A stretch of 64,000 bases of DNA from positions 10,102,956 through 10,166,955 of the forward strand of contig NC_051095.1 of assembly GCF_901709675.1 (NCBI RefSeq), read 5' to 3'. This DNA comes from Syngnathus acus. Taxonomy: Eukaryota > Chordata > Actinopteri > Syngnathiformes > Syngnathidae. How positions within the stretch are numbered: the first letter of the stretch is position 1; the number at the start of each line of letters is the position of its first letter. The notes beneath the pieces were generated by a model that did not search any database, was not told the DNA's origin, and saw only the letters and a list, made by a program, of their open reading frames with translations. Positions 41,160-54,257 of the stretch are shown here, in pieces. Position numbers and translations under genes: made by a program.

Positions 41160-43000
41160 CAAGAAGGTTGTTTCAAGACAGGGTTCTGTTAAAACTGCTG
41201 GGTCAAATCTAACCCAAATTGGGTGGAAGAGTTAAGTCAGAGCTGGTTCCAAAAAGGATCGAGCCAATCCCGGGTTCATCATAACCAGGATTAGGATTTT
41301 AAAACAGAGTAGGGGTGAAAGGTAAGGTTTTAAATTGGGGTTTTGTATCTGGTTAGTTTTAAGACTAAATTCATGTTTCAAGGCAAGTTTAAGGATTCAA
41401 GATAGGCTAAATTCAATGTAAGGATTTGAAGAAAGAAATCATGGTTTTGATCATAGATTCAAGATAGGGTGTTTATGTCAAACTAGGATTTGTAGAATCT
41501 GAAAACCGGATTAGGTTTTAACGTATGATTTCAAACTAGGATTTCAAGACATGTAGAATCTGAAGACCGGATTACGCTTTAACGTATGATTTCAAATTAG
41601 GGTTTCATGACAGGATTCGAGTTTGAAGTGTTTGTTTCTAAACAAGGTTATGTTTTCCAGATACGGGTTCAAAGCATGATTTTACACCAGATTGGGGGTC
41701 CAAGAAAGGGTTTCAAGACAAAGTCCGGGTTTCAAGCTATGGTGTCAAAGGAAGGTTTCAAAACAAGTGTAGAGTTCTAAACCAGAGTAAGTGCGTCAAG
41801 GTGGGATTTTAAATTATGGTCTCAAGAAAGCTTTAGGGTTTCAAATTAAGGTTTCATTGCCAAGGTTTCAAAGTAAACACATTTCAGATTGAAATCGCGA
41901 AATTCAAATTAGGATTTGAAGACAGGATTAGAACGTCAGGTTATGGTTTCAAGAAAGGGTTACGTTTTCAGCTGTTGTGACTTTCAACCTCAGCTCTTTG
42001 GTGTGTCTCTAAATATACTTTGGTTTCCTCCACTGAAATGTTCCAATGCGGCTGAGTATTTTGCATTTAAGAGTGTTTCCTTCTTTGTGGACGAGTGAGA
42101 AGTCAGCACTAATGGAATAACTCACCAGGGCATCCATAATGCAGCAGTCATTGATCTGAAAGCCTTTGTCTGTGCTCTCATATCAAGCACCACTACATTC
42201 ATGCCACAAAGTACTGAAAACGAAACTTGGCTGCAATGGCACACACTGCTTTTCACTTAACATGCGTGCCAAAGTCATTACACAAATTAGCATTCCAAGC
42301 CTGCTGTGGCAAGGTTAGCGTTTCAAGAAAGGGGTTTTGGTTTCAAGGCAGAGGAAGGCTTTCTAGGAGCATCTCAGGACAAAGTTGGGGTCGTAGGTCA
42401 GGGTGTAACTCTAGAATTAGGGCTTCAAGGAAGGATTAAGATTTTAAATGAGCTATTTTCAGCCTATCTAAGGGTTTCAGGATTAAGGTTTTCATGCAGG
42501 GTTAGAGTTTCAAAGTAGGGTTTCAAGATAGGTTTCTGAGTCAAGATTAGCCTTTTGAAGTTGGGTTTCAAGGCAGGGTTTGGGTTTTAAGTTAGGTGTT
42601 GAAACCTTCTGTTTACGTGTTTAAAAACGTGTTTCATGCATAGATTAAGGTTTTAAACAGTGAAAAGGGTCTCATATTAGTTATGGTTTCCAAAGTAGAG
42701 TATCAAAACAGGGTTAGGCTTTGTAAATCAGGTCTTAAATCTGAGTTGAGGTTCCAAATATGGGTCAGCCTTTAAATCATTCAGAAATTGGGTTTCAAGA
42801 AGAATTTAAAGAAAGGGTTAGTGTTTCAAACAAGGGTTGGGGTTTCAAATAAAGGGTATAAACCTGGATCATGGTTATGGTACAAAATAAAGATTTATAT
42901 ATATAACAGTAATTTCCAAAGTTGGCCTATCAAGGTAAGACTCAGAGACAGGTTTACGGTTTCCAAATAGGGATTGAAATTTGAGTGAAAAGCTTCACAG
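41160..43000 (+). repeat. Degenerate minisatellite, GGTTTCAAGACAGGGTTAGG type
   Basis: About 1.8 kb is made of decayed repeats of about 15 and 30 bp with cores TTTCAAG, TAGGATTT and GGGTTAG, for example AGGGTTTCAAGATAGGTTTC and GGGTTTCAAGGCAGGGTTTG. A 60-bp block (TAACGTATGATTTCAAACTA) is repeated at 41520 and 41580. A non-repeat gap lies at about 41990-42300. It looks like an ancient G-rich array between fstl5 and qdpr. Resemblance to telomere repeats is only through TTAGGG words. Confidence 0.6.
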
Positions 43001-43471
43001 ATATACGTAGGCCAGCACACACTAAAGAATGAAGCTGACTATTTTTTGATTAAACTTTGCTGTGATTAAAAGTGAACAGCTGAGCTACCCCTGACTGCGA
43101 TCAAAAACTTCTTCCAGAAGGACAAAAGCACAACGCACTTCAACGCTGATCCATGTTGGAAAAATGAGCACTGTAACCTTGTCAAGTGCGCTTAGTCATA
43201 CAGGACGGTGTTTCCCGAAGGGAGTGTACTTGGACTGATCACAGCGGGAGAGAAACAAACCCAAAGAGAAACTTTGCTTTGACGTAAAAGACACGATGAG
43301 GGTTATTTTGAAAAAAAAAGTCAACAGGGGGTGAAAATTTAATGAGCTCTGCAAAGTGTAGCGTTGGCACTGGATAATGATTAAGGTGCTGTGGACATTA
43401 GCATGAAATTTCTGATGGTACTCTTGATGTTAAGATGCATGTGTGGGATGTGGGCGTAGCTAGCTACCTAA

Positions 43472-43560
43472 CTCAATTCAACTCAACTTTATTAATGGAG
43501 CACTTTAAAAACAACCACAGTTGCATTCAAAGTACTGGAACATAAAGTCAAATAAAGAAA
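43472..43560 (+). mobile_element. L2-type LINE tail fragment
   Basis: CAATTCAACTCAACTTTATT followed by a decayed GCGCTTT..ACAA..CATAAAG pattern is the usual fish L2-like 3' end. Only about 90 bp remain. Confidence 0.4.
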
Positions 43561-44829
43561 ATAATAAATGGATTTTATTCATTAGACATGGTAGTTGGGG
43601 AAGACCGGTTAGGATGAATAGAATTAAAGATGGGTGGTTAGGGATAAAGTTAGGGTTGTTCAGATTACAATGATCTTAAAGTAGCTGTGAGTTGAAGGGG
43701 TAGAATTTGCATCTGCAATCCCACAAAAGATGATTCGATACGATTCTCAATACAAGATACGATTAAAGGGTGCAATGATTTGAAAATGTAATGTTTGGAT
43801 TTGTCAAATCAAACCCGACTTTCCAATTCAAATTGTTTTTTGTTACACCCCTTGTAGGATTATGAATGGGTGTACAGAATTAAGAAATCGATTGAAATGT
43901 GGTGAGGCTTTTTAGGATTCGAGTTTGGCTTGTTATTGGAGACTTTCGGATTAAGGTTGCGTTAAATTACCGTTGCGGTCGTTACGATCAGGGTTAGTGC
44001 TAGAGTTATATTTGTACAGCATATTGTAATTATGTATTTTATTTATATTTTTTAAACTAATATCGTTAATGCTTGCACATCTGAGAGCTAATGGTGACAC
44101 ATATGGGTTATCCCCGGCACTGGAGAGCCGTCTCAGCGGCCCTTTCCAACTAGCATTGATATGCATGCCTGCATTCTGTCCATATTGCCATCAGATCTCA
44201 TTATGCAAAGCAAACGAACATGGCAGCTTCGGCACGGACTTTGCCTCAGCGGGGGGTCTGAGGGCGGGGGTTATCTCTCATAGCAAATGACTGCGTGATG
44301 ACAAGCCTCATCCCGTTTGTATTAGCATCCCCGGTGGGCTGGCGCAGGTTGTGCTAATGTTGTTTTCAGAGAGTGTTGTGTAAATATTGACATTTAGACG
44401 TGTGACAGAGAAGAAATGTCTTGATGATGCAGGTCAGGGTGAGATATTGGGATGCCCATTTTTAAACTAATATAGTCCCATAATTCCTGAACTGGAAAGT
44501 CATGTTGATGTGTAACAACAAAAGAACATAAGACAACACAACTCCAGTGAGAACTCAGAGCATTAGGTTACATTATCTTTTATACCATGAAACTGCCAAT
44601 AGTGTCGAACTATTTGGCTTTGGAGAAGACCAGAATAGTTATGATTAAGGTCTGTGAAGGTTGGGGCGATGGGTTGGAGTGGTTAGGGTGGTTAATATAT
44701 GGGTACTTTGGGAGGTTGACTTTGGAATCATTTGGGGCCTTTTAGAAAGGTCATATTTGAGCAAACTCCTTCTAGAAAACTTTTCCAACCATCTTAAACT
44801 CGGGTGTTTCGTCTAAATATGTTTGAGGT

Positions 44830-45025
44830 GAAAACTTACAGAATCCTTTCTATAGTGCCACACGCTGTTGCCGTGGCGACGTGCTGTCTGCAAAGAAAAA
44901 CTGGGCGAAAACTCATCAAACTTTGCACACACATCAGGCCTGGCAAAACCTTTTCTATTTTAGAGGGTTATTGTCCTTTGTGCCTGCACCAATTTGCCAG
45001 TACCCCAAAGTGACTAGAATTGTTA
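44830..45025 (+). repeat. Teleost dispersed repeat (TTTGCACACACATCAGGCCT)
   Basis: TGCCGTGGCGACGTGCTGTC, ACTCATCAAACTTTGCACAC, ACATCAGGCCTGGCAAAACC and GTGCCTGCACCAATTTG form a repeat that I recognise from fish genomes; no class can be assigned. Confidence 0.45.
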
Positions 45026-45699
45026 GGACCCTTTTATAGCCACTTGCAGCTCTAGTTTGTGTTGAGTTTGTGTTCAAGTTACATATTACAACAAGTTAGA
45101 ATTCAAGGTGAAGGTGCTAAGAGTTGTTGAAAACTATCCAGGATAAAAGCAGAATTTGTATAAAGCTTCACGGTCAACCATCAAAGATTGTCGGCAGTAT
45201 CATTTGTTCTATTTACATACTGGCATTTGGTTTAATAGGACAACAATAGGAGAAATAAAACAAGCATTCAGCACTTATTGCATCAGATATTTTTTGTTTA
45301 TACTTGAAAATGTCAAGGTTTTTTTCAACATATATTTGAAGATGGAACATTGTCTTACCAGAAAAATGTCTTTCTTTCTATTTCTAATACCGAGGATCAG
45401 TCGTCCCACTGCCAACCTGCCTCGACAGAGTTGAGCAAACGCTTTCTGAAGAAAGAAAAGAAAAAAACCTCAAAAGTCAAAGAAGCCTTTAAAACATGTC
45501 AGCAAACTTTTCGTTGTCTTTCAGCATCTCACTCACTTTCTCTCTGATCCTTCATTACATGTGTGAGTGAAGCATTTTCAAAGGGTAGGGGTTCGGAGTC
45601 AGACTGGTTAGAGTGAGGGTCTTTAGAGTTAGCGCATTGTTTTTATTTTATTTTATTTTATTTTATTCACCAGGCTGTGTTAAGGCATATACATTACTT

Positions 45700-45890
45700 T
45701 CTCTCCGGGATCAGGGGTGCCGCCTCACGGGAACGTGGAACAATTCCAATTCTTGATCCTTTGCAAATTAGTTTTTTTTTCTATTGTTTCTTTGCACACG
45801 CAGGAAAAAGCAAGACCCCAATAGTCACCCGCGCAGATGCTGCTGATACATGTGTGACAATGACAATAAAGATCTATTCTATTCTACCTG
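45700..45890 (+). mobile_element. Retroelement 3' end (GACAATAAAG tail)
   Basis: CTTGATCCTTTGCAAATTAG, TTTCTTTGCACACGCAGG, GCAGATGCTGCTGATACATG and TGACAATGACAATAAAGATC with the CTATTCTATTCTA tail form a LINE 3' UTR end that recurs in fish genomes. A TTTTA microsatellite lies just before it (45641-45667). Confidence 0.5.
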
Positions 45891-46009
45891 CAACTTCCCG
45901 CCAATCTCCATTTAATCACAATGGCACCCTCCTGTGACCAACACCTTGGGGAGCGGCTTACTAATCGAAACAGGCTCACGTTCACTCATATTTGTAGGGC
46001 CGTAATCTT

Positions 46010-46700
46010 TACCGAAGGTGTTGCTGGGTTTTGAGTCCCACTTCTGACAGAAATACTGGGTTGGGTTGTAGTCTATGCTAAAGTCAGTGGTTTCAAATCC
46101 CTATTTGGGTCAGGGGCATAGTCCTGGGTATATTCAAATGGTGGTCTGCGGTCTTGACCTATTCAAGGTCTTATATGTGGCCATTCGCTGTTACAGATCA
46201 AATATGTGCGTGCGTCCTCATATTGGTTGCAGACTGGACCCATCTATATTCAGGACAACTATATGACCATCATGAGCCAATCAAACCACTTGTTCACTCA
46301 AAGTGAGACTGATGATTCAAGGATGACTCAGATTTAAAGTGACTCAGAAAAGTATTTTTGAAAATTAATGTACGGACCAGTATTTTTTTTTTTTTCTTAC
46401 GGAATGTACGTATCTATTGCTCCCGGATTTATGCCAAAGATGTTATTGGTTTCAAATTTCGCTTCTGACAGTAAATTGAAGCCATGGTTTTGTATCTCTG
46501 CCAAAGACGTTGATGGATTTGAAAGACACCTCTAACACCAGTTTATGGGTGTGATCGTTGTGGTGTCATTGGTTTTTGAATCAATCCGAATCAATTTCAA
46601 ATGGTGTGTTTGTGTTTGAATCACACTTCTGACAAATTTTGGGGCAGGGTTGTCTATCCAGAAGGCATTGCTGTTCTAGACCCCCATGTCTGACATCATC
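46010..46700 (+). repeat. Degenerate tandem array of about 70-bp units
   Basis: Phrases of the form AAAGATGTTGATGGGTTT, GAATCACACTTCTGACA and GGTTGTAGTCTATGC recur near 46012, 46078, 46430, 46503, 46600 and 46660 with strong decay. It is intergenic. It differs from the 41-43 kb array but shares the G/T-rich strand. Confidence 0.45.
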
Positions 46701-48107
46701 TTTGGAGCAGCTGTATCTATTTTTGATTTTATCAAGGAAATGTAACTTATTCGCCAACGCTTTTTCCACATTACAGACATAAGTCACAATTCATCAACTT
46801 AAATATGTAGAAACACAACAAAAAAATCAGGAAGATGTTTGAAATTTGCCCAAATTAAAATAAAACCATAACCCAAACTATTATGTGCTTATTCATCATT
46901 TCTACTTAATAATTTGTTACAGCATCACTTAAATACTAATCATTTTCAAACATCTACACTACCGGTACAGTATTTCTAATTATTGGCATGATCAGGCTGT
47001 GAAATTGTGTTGTGAAATCAACGAATGCCCCAAATTAATCCTTTAAAATAACTCTTTTAAAATGATGCTGATTTAATAGGGTCCTGATATATTATGCATA
47101 ACAATTAATCTTGTCGCTTGAGCCCACATTAAACCTGCTTGTTTGACGTGTTCAGGACTTTGCTTTTCCTACTGGCAAAGACTTTTAGTAAAGACCCATG
47201 AGGACATCTAGTGTTCACTAAGGTTAACCCATTTAAAGAGCTGCAAAGAAAAAATCCATTTAAAGCTATGTCACATGTATGACATGGAAAAAAGTATTGG
47301 GAGAACTATCCACAATTAAACACGGTCCTCTCCGTGTTTACCTAGCATCAGACCTATATCAGATCTTGCTATTGCTAATATCAGCTCCGTATTTACTAAA
47401 AATGAATCAAAACCTTTCTATCACCGATACTGTATGTTTTTCATATGGCCCTCTGAAAAAGAAAAAAACATAACTACCATATGTGTCATGCGAAGAAAAT
47501 GAATTTGACACCAATGCTGTAAAGCCATAGTAACAAACAAAAGACTGATCTTTTTTTGACAGCGGTCTTGTGATGGATCTCATTACACTGCAAGTGTACC
47601 TAATGTTGCGACAGGTGTCACCACTCCTACGACCAGGGGCATAACAAGCAGTCTGCCGCTGTCTTCATTAATGCAAACTTGGGGTTCCTGTTGTGGGCGG
47701 CAGCAAGGCGAACTTCATGTTTGTTGACAGGCTGGGTGTCAACGTGTCACCCGTGTCACCCATGTCCCTGCGCCTCCTTCAGGTGCAGCCAGCAGACTTG
47801 CATTAATGAGTGTCTCGTTTCTGGATTGAACACACCTACTTAGTGCTCATCTGTTCTGGAGGAGAAAACAACCCAATTCTTTTATTGAGGCAAACTATTT
47901 TACAAACCACTTTATTTTGTTGAATTGCTACTTGGTACCACTCAAGTAAATGATATCTACTCGAATCATCGCTTGATAATTAATCTGTACCTCTTTTCAG
48001 GGGCAACAATTTTTCATCATGTGGGCTACATAAAACTGCACACTTCCTAATTAGTAGTAAATGCTCTTAATATATTCGATGTTTTTTTTTATATATAATA
48101 CATTTGA

Positions 48108-48220
48108 ATGTTTTCCGCCCGTAGTGAGCTAGGATAGGCTCCAGCACCCCCCCACCCTTCCCAACCCTGGACAACAGGATGAGCAATGTTAAGAATGGAT
48201 GGATGGATGGATGGATGGGT
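48108..48220 (-). mobile_element. Fragment of the same retroelement family, ending in ATGG repeats
   Basis: GTGAGCTAGGATAGGCTCCA and following bases are the inverse of the GCTGGAGCCTATCC phrase in the 26.9-kb copy, and the fragment ends in about five ATGG repeats. Only the first third of the element is present, in opposite orientation. It lies about 0.5 kb upstream of qdpr. Confidence 0.65.
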
Positions 48221-48559
48221 TTTTAATGCATGTATCAAAGATCCACTATCCTAACGCAACATCAACGGGGTTGAAAACAGCAACAAAATATTCATTTTCT
48301 GTGACTTTGTTTCCAGTGTAAAGGGCTCTTTAGCATAAAAATTACCATCCAGGAGGTCACGCGTAGTGTGGCCAAGGCAGTTTGGGAGATATGTTATTTT
48401 ACGTCCTTTTCCCGAGGTGGTATCTTTAAACTACTTCTTGATCTTTCTGGATTGCTACTCGGCAACAGTTAAGCACCGGTAACCTTATCATTTGATTACT
48501 ATAATTGACATAAAACCACTCGTGCGTGCATACACGGTAATCGTAAAGCGTACGAAAGC

Positions 48560-48715
48560 AAAAGTAACAGTGTGTCATGAACGCATCCTCAATTCTGCTC
48601 CACCAACCTGTTGCCGTCCAAGGGAGCCGCCTCCTTTCCTCTTTCTGCTTTCCCTCTTCGCCAGCTGCCTGCCTCTCCCCCGGCGCACTCCTTGGCTACT
48701 CCACCAGGTAGACGC
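48560..48715 (+). promoter_or_regulatory. qdpr: qdpr 5' UTR / proximal promoter region
   Basis: The 150 bases before the start codon are C/T-rich (repeated CCTCTTTCTGC-like runs, CTCCCCCGGCGC) with no TATA box at a useful distance, the look of a broad housekeeping promoter. The start of transcription is not visible. An ATG at 48577 is out of frame and is followed soon by stops; if transcribed it would make a short upstream ORF. Confidence 0.45.
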
Positions 48716-48799
48716 ATGGCTGCTAATAAAGTGATAGTTTACGGTGGGAGAGGCGCGCTGGGCTCCAAGTGTGTCCAGCATTTCAAATCCAAAGGATGG
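48716..48799 (+). CDS. qdpr: qdpr coding exon 1
   Basis: Starts at ATG 48716, with G at +4, and encodes [20 protein letters not shown] then QHFKSKGW (28 residues), ending TGG|GTGAGT in phase 0. It holds the glycine-rich dinucleotide-binding turn. The upstream frame is open for about 100 nt without an ATG, and an out-of-frame ATG lies at 48577. The N-terminus is seven residues shorter than in human, where an alanine-rich leader is present. Confidence 0.94.
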
Positions 48800-51700
48800 G
48801 TGAGTGCCAGTGAATGAGTTGCTAGCGGAACACGCTAACTCGGCTAACTATACAGCTAGCCGCAGGTTCACCGACTTCAAATAAATTTGTAAACGTTTTC
48901 CCCTCTTCTAACTTAGTGGGTTGCCAATATCGACATGGGTGCTAACGAGGACGCTAACGAAAACGTCATTGTCAAGTTGACAGAGTCCTTCTGCGAGCAG
49001 GCTGGCCAGGTGGGTGATGACAGACAGCGAAGAGACGATTCTTTTAGTTTATACATCTATACATTTCATACACTTCTACGGAAAATATTGAATTAATCGT
49101 AAATAGCCTATTAGTTTGTGTGGGGGAGTCGAGCTGTCGTGGTCGCGTTTGAGTGACCGGCAGGCGTTGCGTTCAAGTTACCTGGAGAATGTATGTATTT
49201 TTTGTGGTCGTTTGTTGCGTTCATGTGAAGAGCGTGCTTGTGTTTTTTTTTTTGTTTTTTTTAACTCGCCTGATCAGGCTATTTGTTTGGTGAAATACAG
49301 CAAAAAGGCAACCCCTCAATTGTTCATAATGAATAGTAGTACAGTATATACAACTAGAATAAGTAGTAATGTCCATTACTGCTAACATTCGCTTGTGAAC
49401 AAGTCAAACAGTGAATTCACTGCTTTGAAAAACATCCTTTGTTGATAAGATGCCTTGTGACCCAGCGTCATCAGCTGACACAGATTTACTAAAAAAAAAA
49501 AAAGTTACTAATCTCCCCCTGTCTAGCCCTGGAGAGCATAATGTGTTTTTGATGTCTCAACAGATTAAAAAAATAGAACACTGATTTATTCTTAGGTCAC
49601 ATCAGATGTGGCGCGCCTGCTTGGAGAGCAGAAGGTGGACGCCATTTTGTGCGTCGCCGGTGGATGGGCAGGAGGAAACTGCAGTTCCAAAGGTAAGAGG
49701 AGAATTTTAGTGAATTTTAGTACATGTTAAAGTACTATGACATTTCTCCAGAATTAAATGTGGATCCTAGGTGTCTTAAAAACAAATCTGTGATGAATTC
49801 GGGTCAAGAATTACTGCAAATTAATCACACTTGACGGGTGGGCAAGCACTATGGAGACCCAAAAAGACTTTTAAATAAGCTCTGACATGGGCTGGCAACG
49901 ACAACAACCGTCCTCTGGGCGCCCTACTAATATATCAAAACCCTTTTTTTTGCAAAATTTCACCTTGTTGTAGAATTACAGGCGCCACCAGGAAGATCTA
50001 CTGGTAACCTAGCACTAGCCAAGGCGTGCCTGTTCTACATTTTTTTTTTTTTTTTGGGCTCCACCTGTTCCACATGTTACTGTTTACATTGAGTCTTTGA
50101 CATCAGAACATAAAGAAACATTGACGCATGCACTCCCTTGCAGGAGGTCCACTCCACCGTATATTTTCTAAATGCCGCTCCGCGCTCACGTGAACGAGCG
50201 TGTCTGACTACGACATGCGTTTGCAAACAGCAATGTATTTTTTCCTGGCAAATAGTGGAAGTGCTCATCAAACTTTGGTGACATTTCCCACCTATATTTG
50301 CTGGCATAGGCTTAAAAAGCTTGGAAATTTAGCTTCACACGTCTGTCCTGGATTGTTTCTTACAATTGTGACTCATTTGGATGAATTACCTCATAGTAAT
50401 TTGGCAAAGTATGAGCCCACGGAAATCACCCCAAAATGGTTACTTTAAATCAAAATGGCCAACTTTGAATTTCGGGCCTTGGGTCTTCAGACTTTTTTGT
50501 GCACGTTTTCACTGTCTTTGTGTTGAACCATTATGTTATGTGTAAAACAGCTACTTCTGTTGTGAAATGTGGCATATAAATAAAGTTTTATTGTATTGCA
50601 TGTGCTATTAGAATAGACATGTTGACCCAATTTCCATCAATGAAACCGGTGTCGGCGGATATTTCTTCCATCTTCCTGGGACCGCGCTTCTAAAATACAA
50701 ACATTTCCCTTGGACACACCTTTGAGATATTGTGTGTCTGTTATGACGGCATCATATTTGTTTTTTTTTTTTGTCTTTCCCACTTCAGACATGTACAAAA
50801 ACACAGATCTAATGTGGAAACAGAGTGTGTGGACCTCCACCATCTCCAGCCACCTGGCGGCCGTGCACCTGAAGCCAGGAGGTCTGTTAACTTTGGCAGG
50901 GGCCAAAGCCGCTCTGTCAGGAACCGGAGGTGAGGTCTACTTTTGTGTGTTTGTGTGTGTTTACCCATTCTCATCCACGTGAGTCTATTGATCTGTGCGT
51001 GTTGTCCCCCGGCCTGTCAATACAGATGATGCGTATAATAGAAAGCACTGTAGGGAATCGACTCTCCTATCAGAAGATGTGCCGATAAAATGGATCTGAG
51101 CAAGGGAGAAGAAATGGGCAATTCCTTGCTTCGTAAACAGAAAGTCGATGCTCTGATACGCCCGTTTGTCCATCAGCCGGCACGCTGACCTGGCCACGAC
51201 CCAATCGCTTCGCTTCGATCACTGGCAAAGGGAGGCCGAGTCAATATTTAGAAAGTAGCAGGCTGGAGTTCATGTGGGGAGACTGCTGCAAACTTTTGGA
51301 ATGTATAGAATAATCTTTTGAACTTTTGAACTGAAGTTATTGAAAGATTGTACACATGAATAATATAGCCAAAAGAAATTATTTTCAGGAAAAGGCACAA
51401 TTATAGCAATTAAGACAAATCAAGTTACCCGATAGAGAACTATAGTTACTCTGAGTATAATGTTAAGTGTAAAACTAAAATAATGTAATTAATATAGCAT
51501 TGAAATTATTGATAAAATACACATTAATGATTAACCCTCAGAGTTGAAGATAAATTCTCCTAGCCTCGACGACATTATTTGCATAGCGTCTGAAAAGTAA
51601 GATTGATTTTAAAAATATGTATTCTGTAGTCTAATACTTTTCTGCACTCTGCCAACCAGACTCCCCTGTCGCTTTAGTGACACATTGGACACCATTACAC

Positions 51701-54221
51701 TATTGGCCATTAAAACAGATTGTACTGTAAAAACAAACGAGCTCATTAGGTCATCGTCAATAAAGCAAGGAGATTGAATCTGCACCCTGTCTGATAGTAG
51801 CAGAAGTCCGTGCTCCCAGGGTGACCTCAAGTCCGTTGCATCCGTTCTAGCTTGGCTTCACGTTGGTAAGGCGCATGGAGGAAAACTCCCCTCGTTCTCA
51901 TTGGTCCATTCTTTATTGGCGTGACCGTGCCAGACGGGAATTCTTGGAATTCTTTGGAAAGCCACTACTTTAGTGCAGCCGCATGCTGCAGCTAGAAAAC
52001 ATTCTCATCCAGCTACTTTTGTCCCCCCCCACCTATTTCCTTTGTTGACCCCAAGGCATGATGGGCTACGGGATGGCCAAGGCCGCTGTGCACCAGCTAT
52101 GTCGGAGTCTGGCAGGCAAAAACAGCGGGATGCCTTCCGGCGCTGCTGCTGTGGCCATTTTGCCGTAAGTCCTCAATTGCTATGTTTCGCAGGTTGTCGT
52201 GCCAACCTTGTGTTTTACACTTAATTATCATTGACTTACCAAACAAATAGAGGCTGTCGAGCTCGTAGCCTCTGCACCCCCTTGTCAACCTAACCTAGGT
52301 GTGTCAACCTAATTTGTTAACTGTGGAACACACTTAAAATCTGTTAACCAAAAAAAAAAAAGCAGCAACTACCAAGGCATGGAAACAGTCCCTAATATAG
52401 ATGAAGTTGAACTTCTCACAATGTTCTACTGGTATTATTCCATAATGGTGTCAAATTCAGATCATATAATCTTGAAAAGTATATGATATTAATTAAACAT
52501 AACTCAAATGTATTTTTATGGCATTAAATGAACACGCCATTTTCTTTCTTTTATTTGAACATTTGCAAAGACGTCTGTCTTTGCAAATGCTGTGCTGTGC
52601 TGTGCTGTGATTAGCCATGTTGTACATGCGTCACAGACGGACAGATAAGCAGCGAAGCGAAGATAAGCAGCAGACAATCATCATAAATTAGGACGCAAAT
52701 GGCAGATCTCTGGTGGGCCTGTTTTAGCTGAATGGTTGTGTCCTGTTGCACCATCATGGCAATCTAGAATCTTTTTTTTTTTTCCTTATCTTCTATCTAT
52801 CTTGCATTTGGTTGCACCTTCCACCGCAGCGGCAGCATGCTAAGGGGGAGCTGTCACACGTGTTTTGCATTAGCCCAATGACTTGCATGTCTGCCACTTT
52901 TCACCCCCACGCGCCAACATTCGATCACATGACCGATGCCTCCTGGCATTGTAAGGCAAGCATGTGGTTTCTTGTGCGGCAGCTTTTTCTGTTCCTCTAT
53001 GGCCACAACATTAGGCACACCTGCACATTGCAGTCCTCAAGTGATCCCCAATTCTACCACTACAAAGGTGATATTGCTCAATTTTGATTGACTGAGATAT
53101 ATTCTTTTTGTCTCATTATTGTGTGAGTTGTATAGAAAGAGATTTCTGATATTGGGGTTGCCTCTTAGTGATAGGTTAGAACTGAACGCAGCCAACATCC
53201 CTGGGTACGACTAAGGATTTCATTTGTGTTTTTTTATTTCAAATGAGTTAAGCATGTCAGGTCACAATGGTGGACCGTGTGTTGCAATGATTTATCTTAG
53301 TCTTATTTTTTATGTCACAAAACGACTGCATTTCAACAGGGGTGTGCGGTTTTGCCTCTTGACAACATTTCAACTCATTTTAAATTCCAGTCAGCTAACC
53401 TGCCACAAACTACAGTGCCTCTAATTAAACCTAAATAAAGCTCACCTATTATAGTATTATTATTATTGGGCGGGGAAGCTAAATTCAAATTTTAAAACAT
53501 TCATTTGTTTTATAGTTTTTGCCAATTAAAAACATTTGACGAATGTATTCATTTCAGAATATATTTTTTCAAATATTAAATTATTTTTGTTTGTATTTCT
53601 TTGTCTGTTTTCATACTTTTTCTCCACCAGACATGTTTTCTAACATTTGTATTTGCACATGATGATGCTTTGAGTCAGACCCAGACACTCGCCCAGCTCC
53701 TGATTGTCATCTGCCTCCGTTTCACAATAGGGTTACCTTGGATACGCCCATGAACAGGAAGTTCATGCCAGATGCTGATTTTGGCACATGGACACCTCTG
53801 GAATACGTTGCAGAGTGAGTATGAGTTATTATAATACCACTAACCTATCACTCATTATAAATATCTATTAATTATGGTACAGTAGAAATTTTATTCTGTA
53901 GTGTTTAACCTCCTTTTTTACACATGTACGAAGGTCGAGTAAATTAAAATATGATTTAAGATACAGTGAGAACGTTAATTAAGGTTTTATGTTAACAATT
54001 TTTCATTTTTCTTGATTCTTTTTTAACACAATGACATAATTTCCTAGGAGTTATTTTGAAATGAGAACAAATACAGATGCATTTAGACAGATCCCAGACC
54101 TGTGAAAAACCTCATGGGATTATCGGGGGGATTAGATTGAAATTGGATGAGGGTCGATAATAGAAAAGAATCCGCCCGGCGGGGGAAATGAAAAGTGATG
54201 GCGATCGTTTCAAGCATTCTA

Positions 54222-54257
<36 letters not shown>

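Larger units (their letters stand above)
43561..48107. other. Intergenic region between fstl5 and qdpr
   Basis: No gene. Apart from the repeats listed, there is a complex, GC-richer block at 44.06-44.40 kb and another at 47.58-47.83 kb; the rest is AT-rich unique sequence. Confidence 0.55.

Noticed and set aside
41160-43000. Interstitial telomere repeat
   Set aside because: TTAGGG words are scattered among a dominant TTTCAAG core; no run of consecutive TTAGGG units exists.
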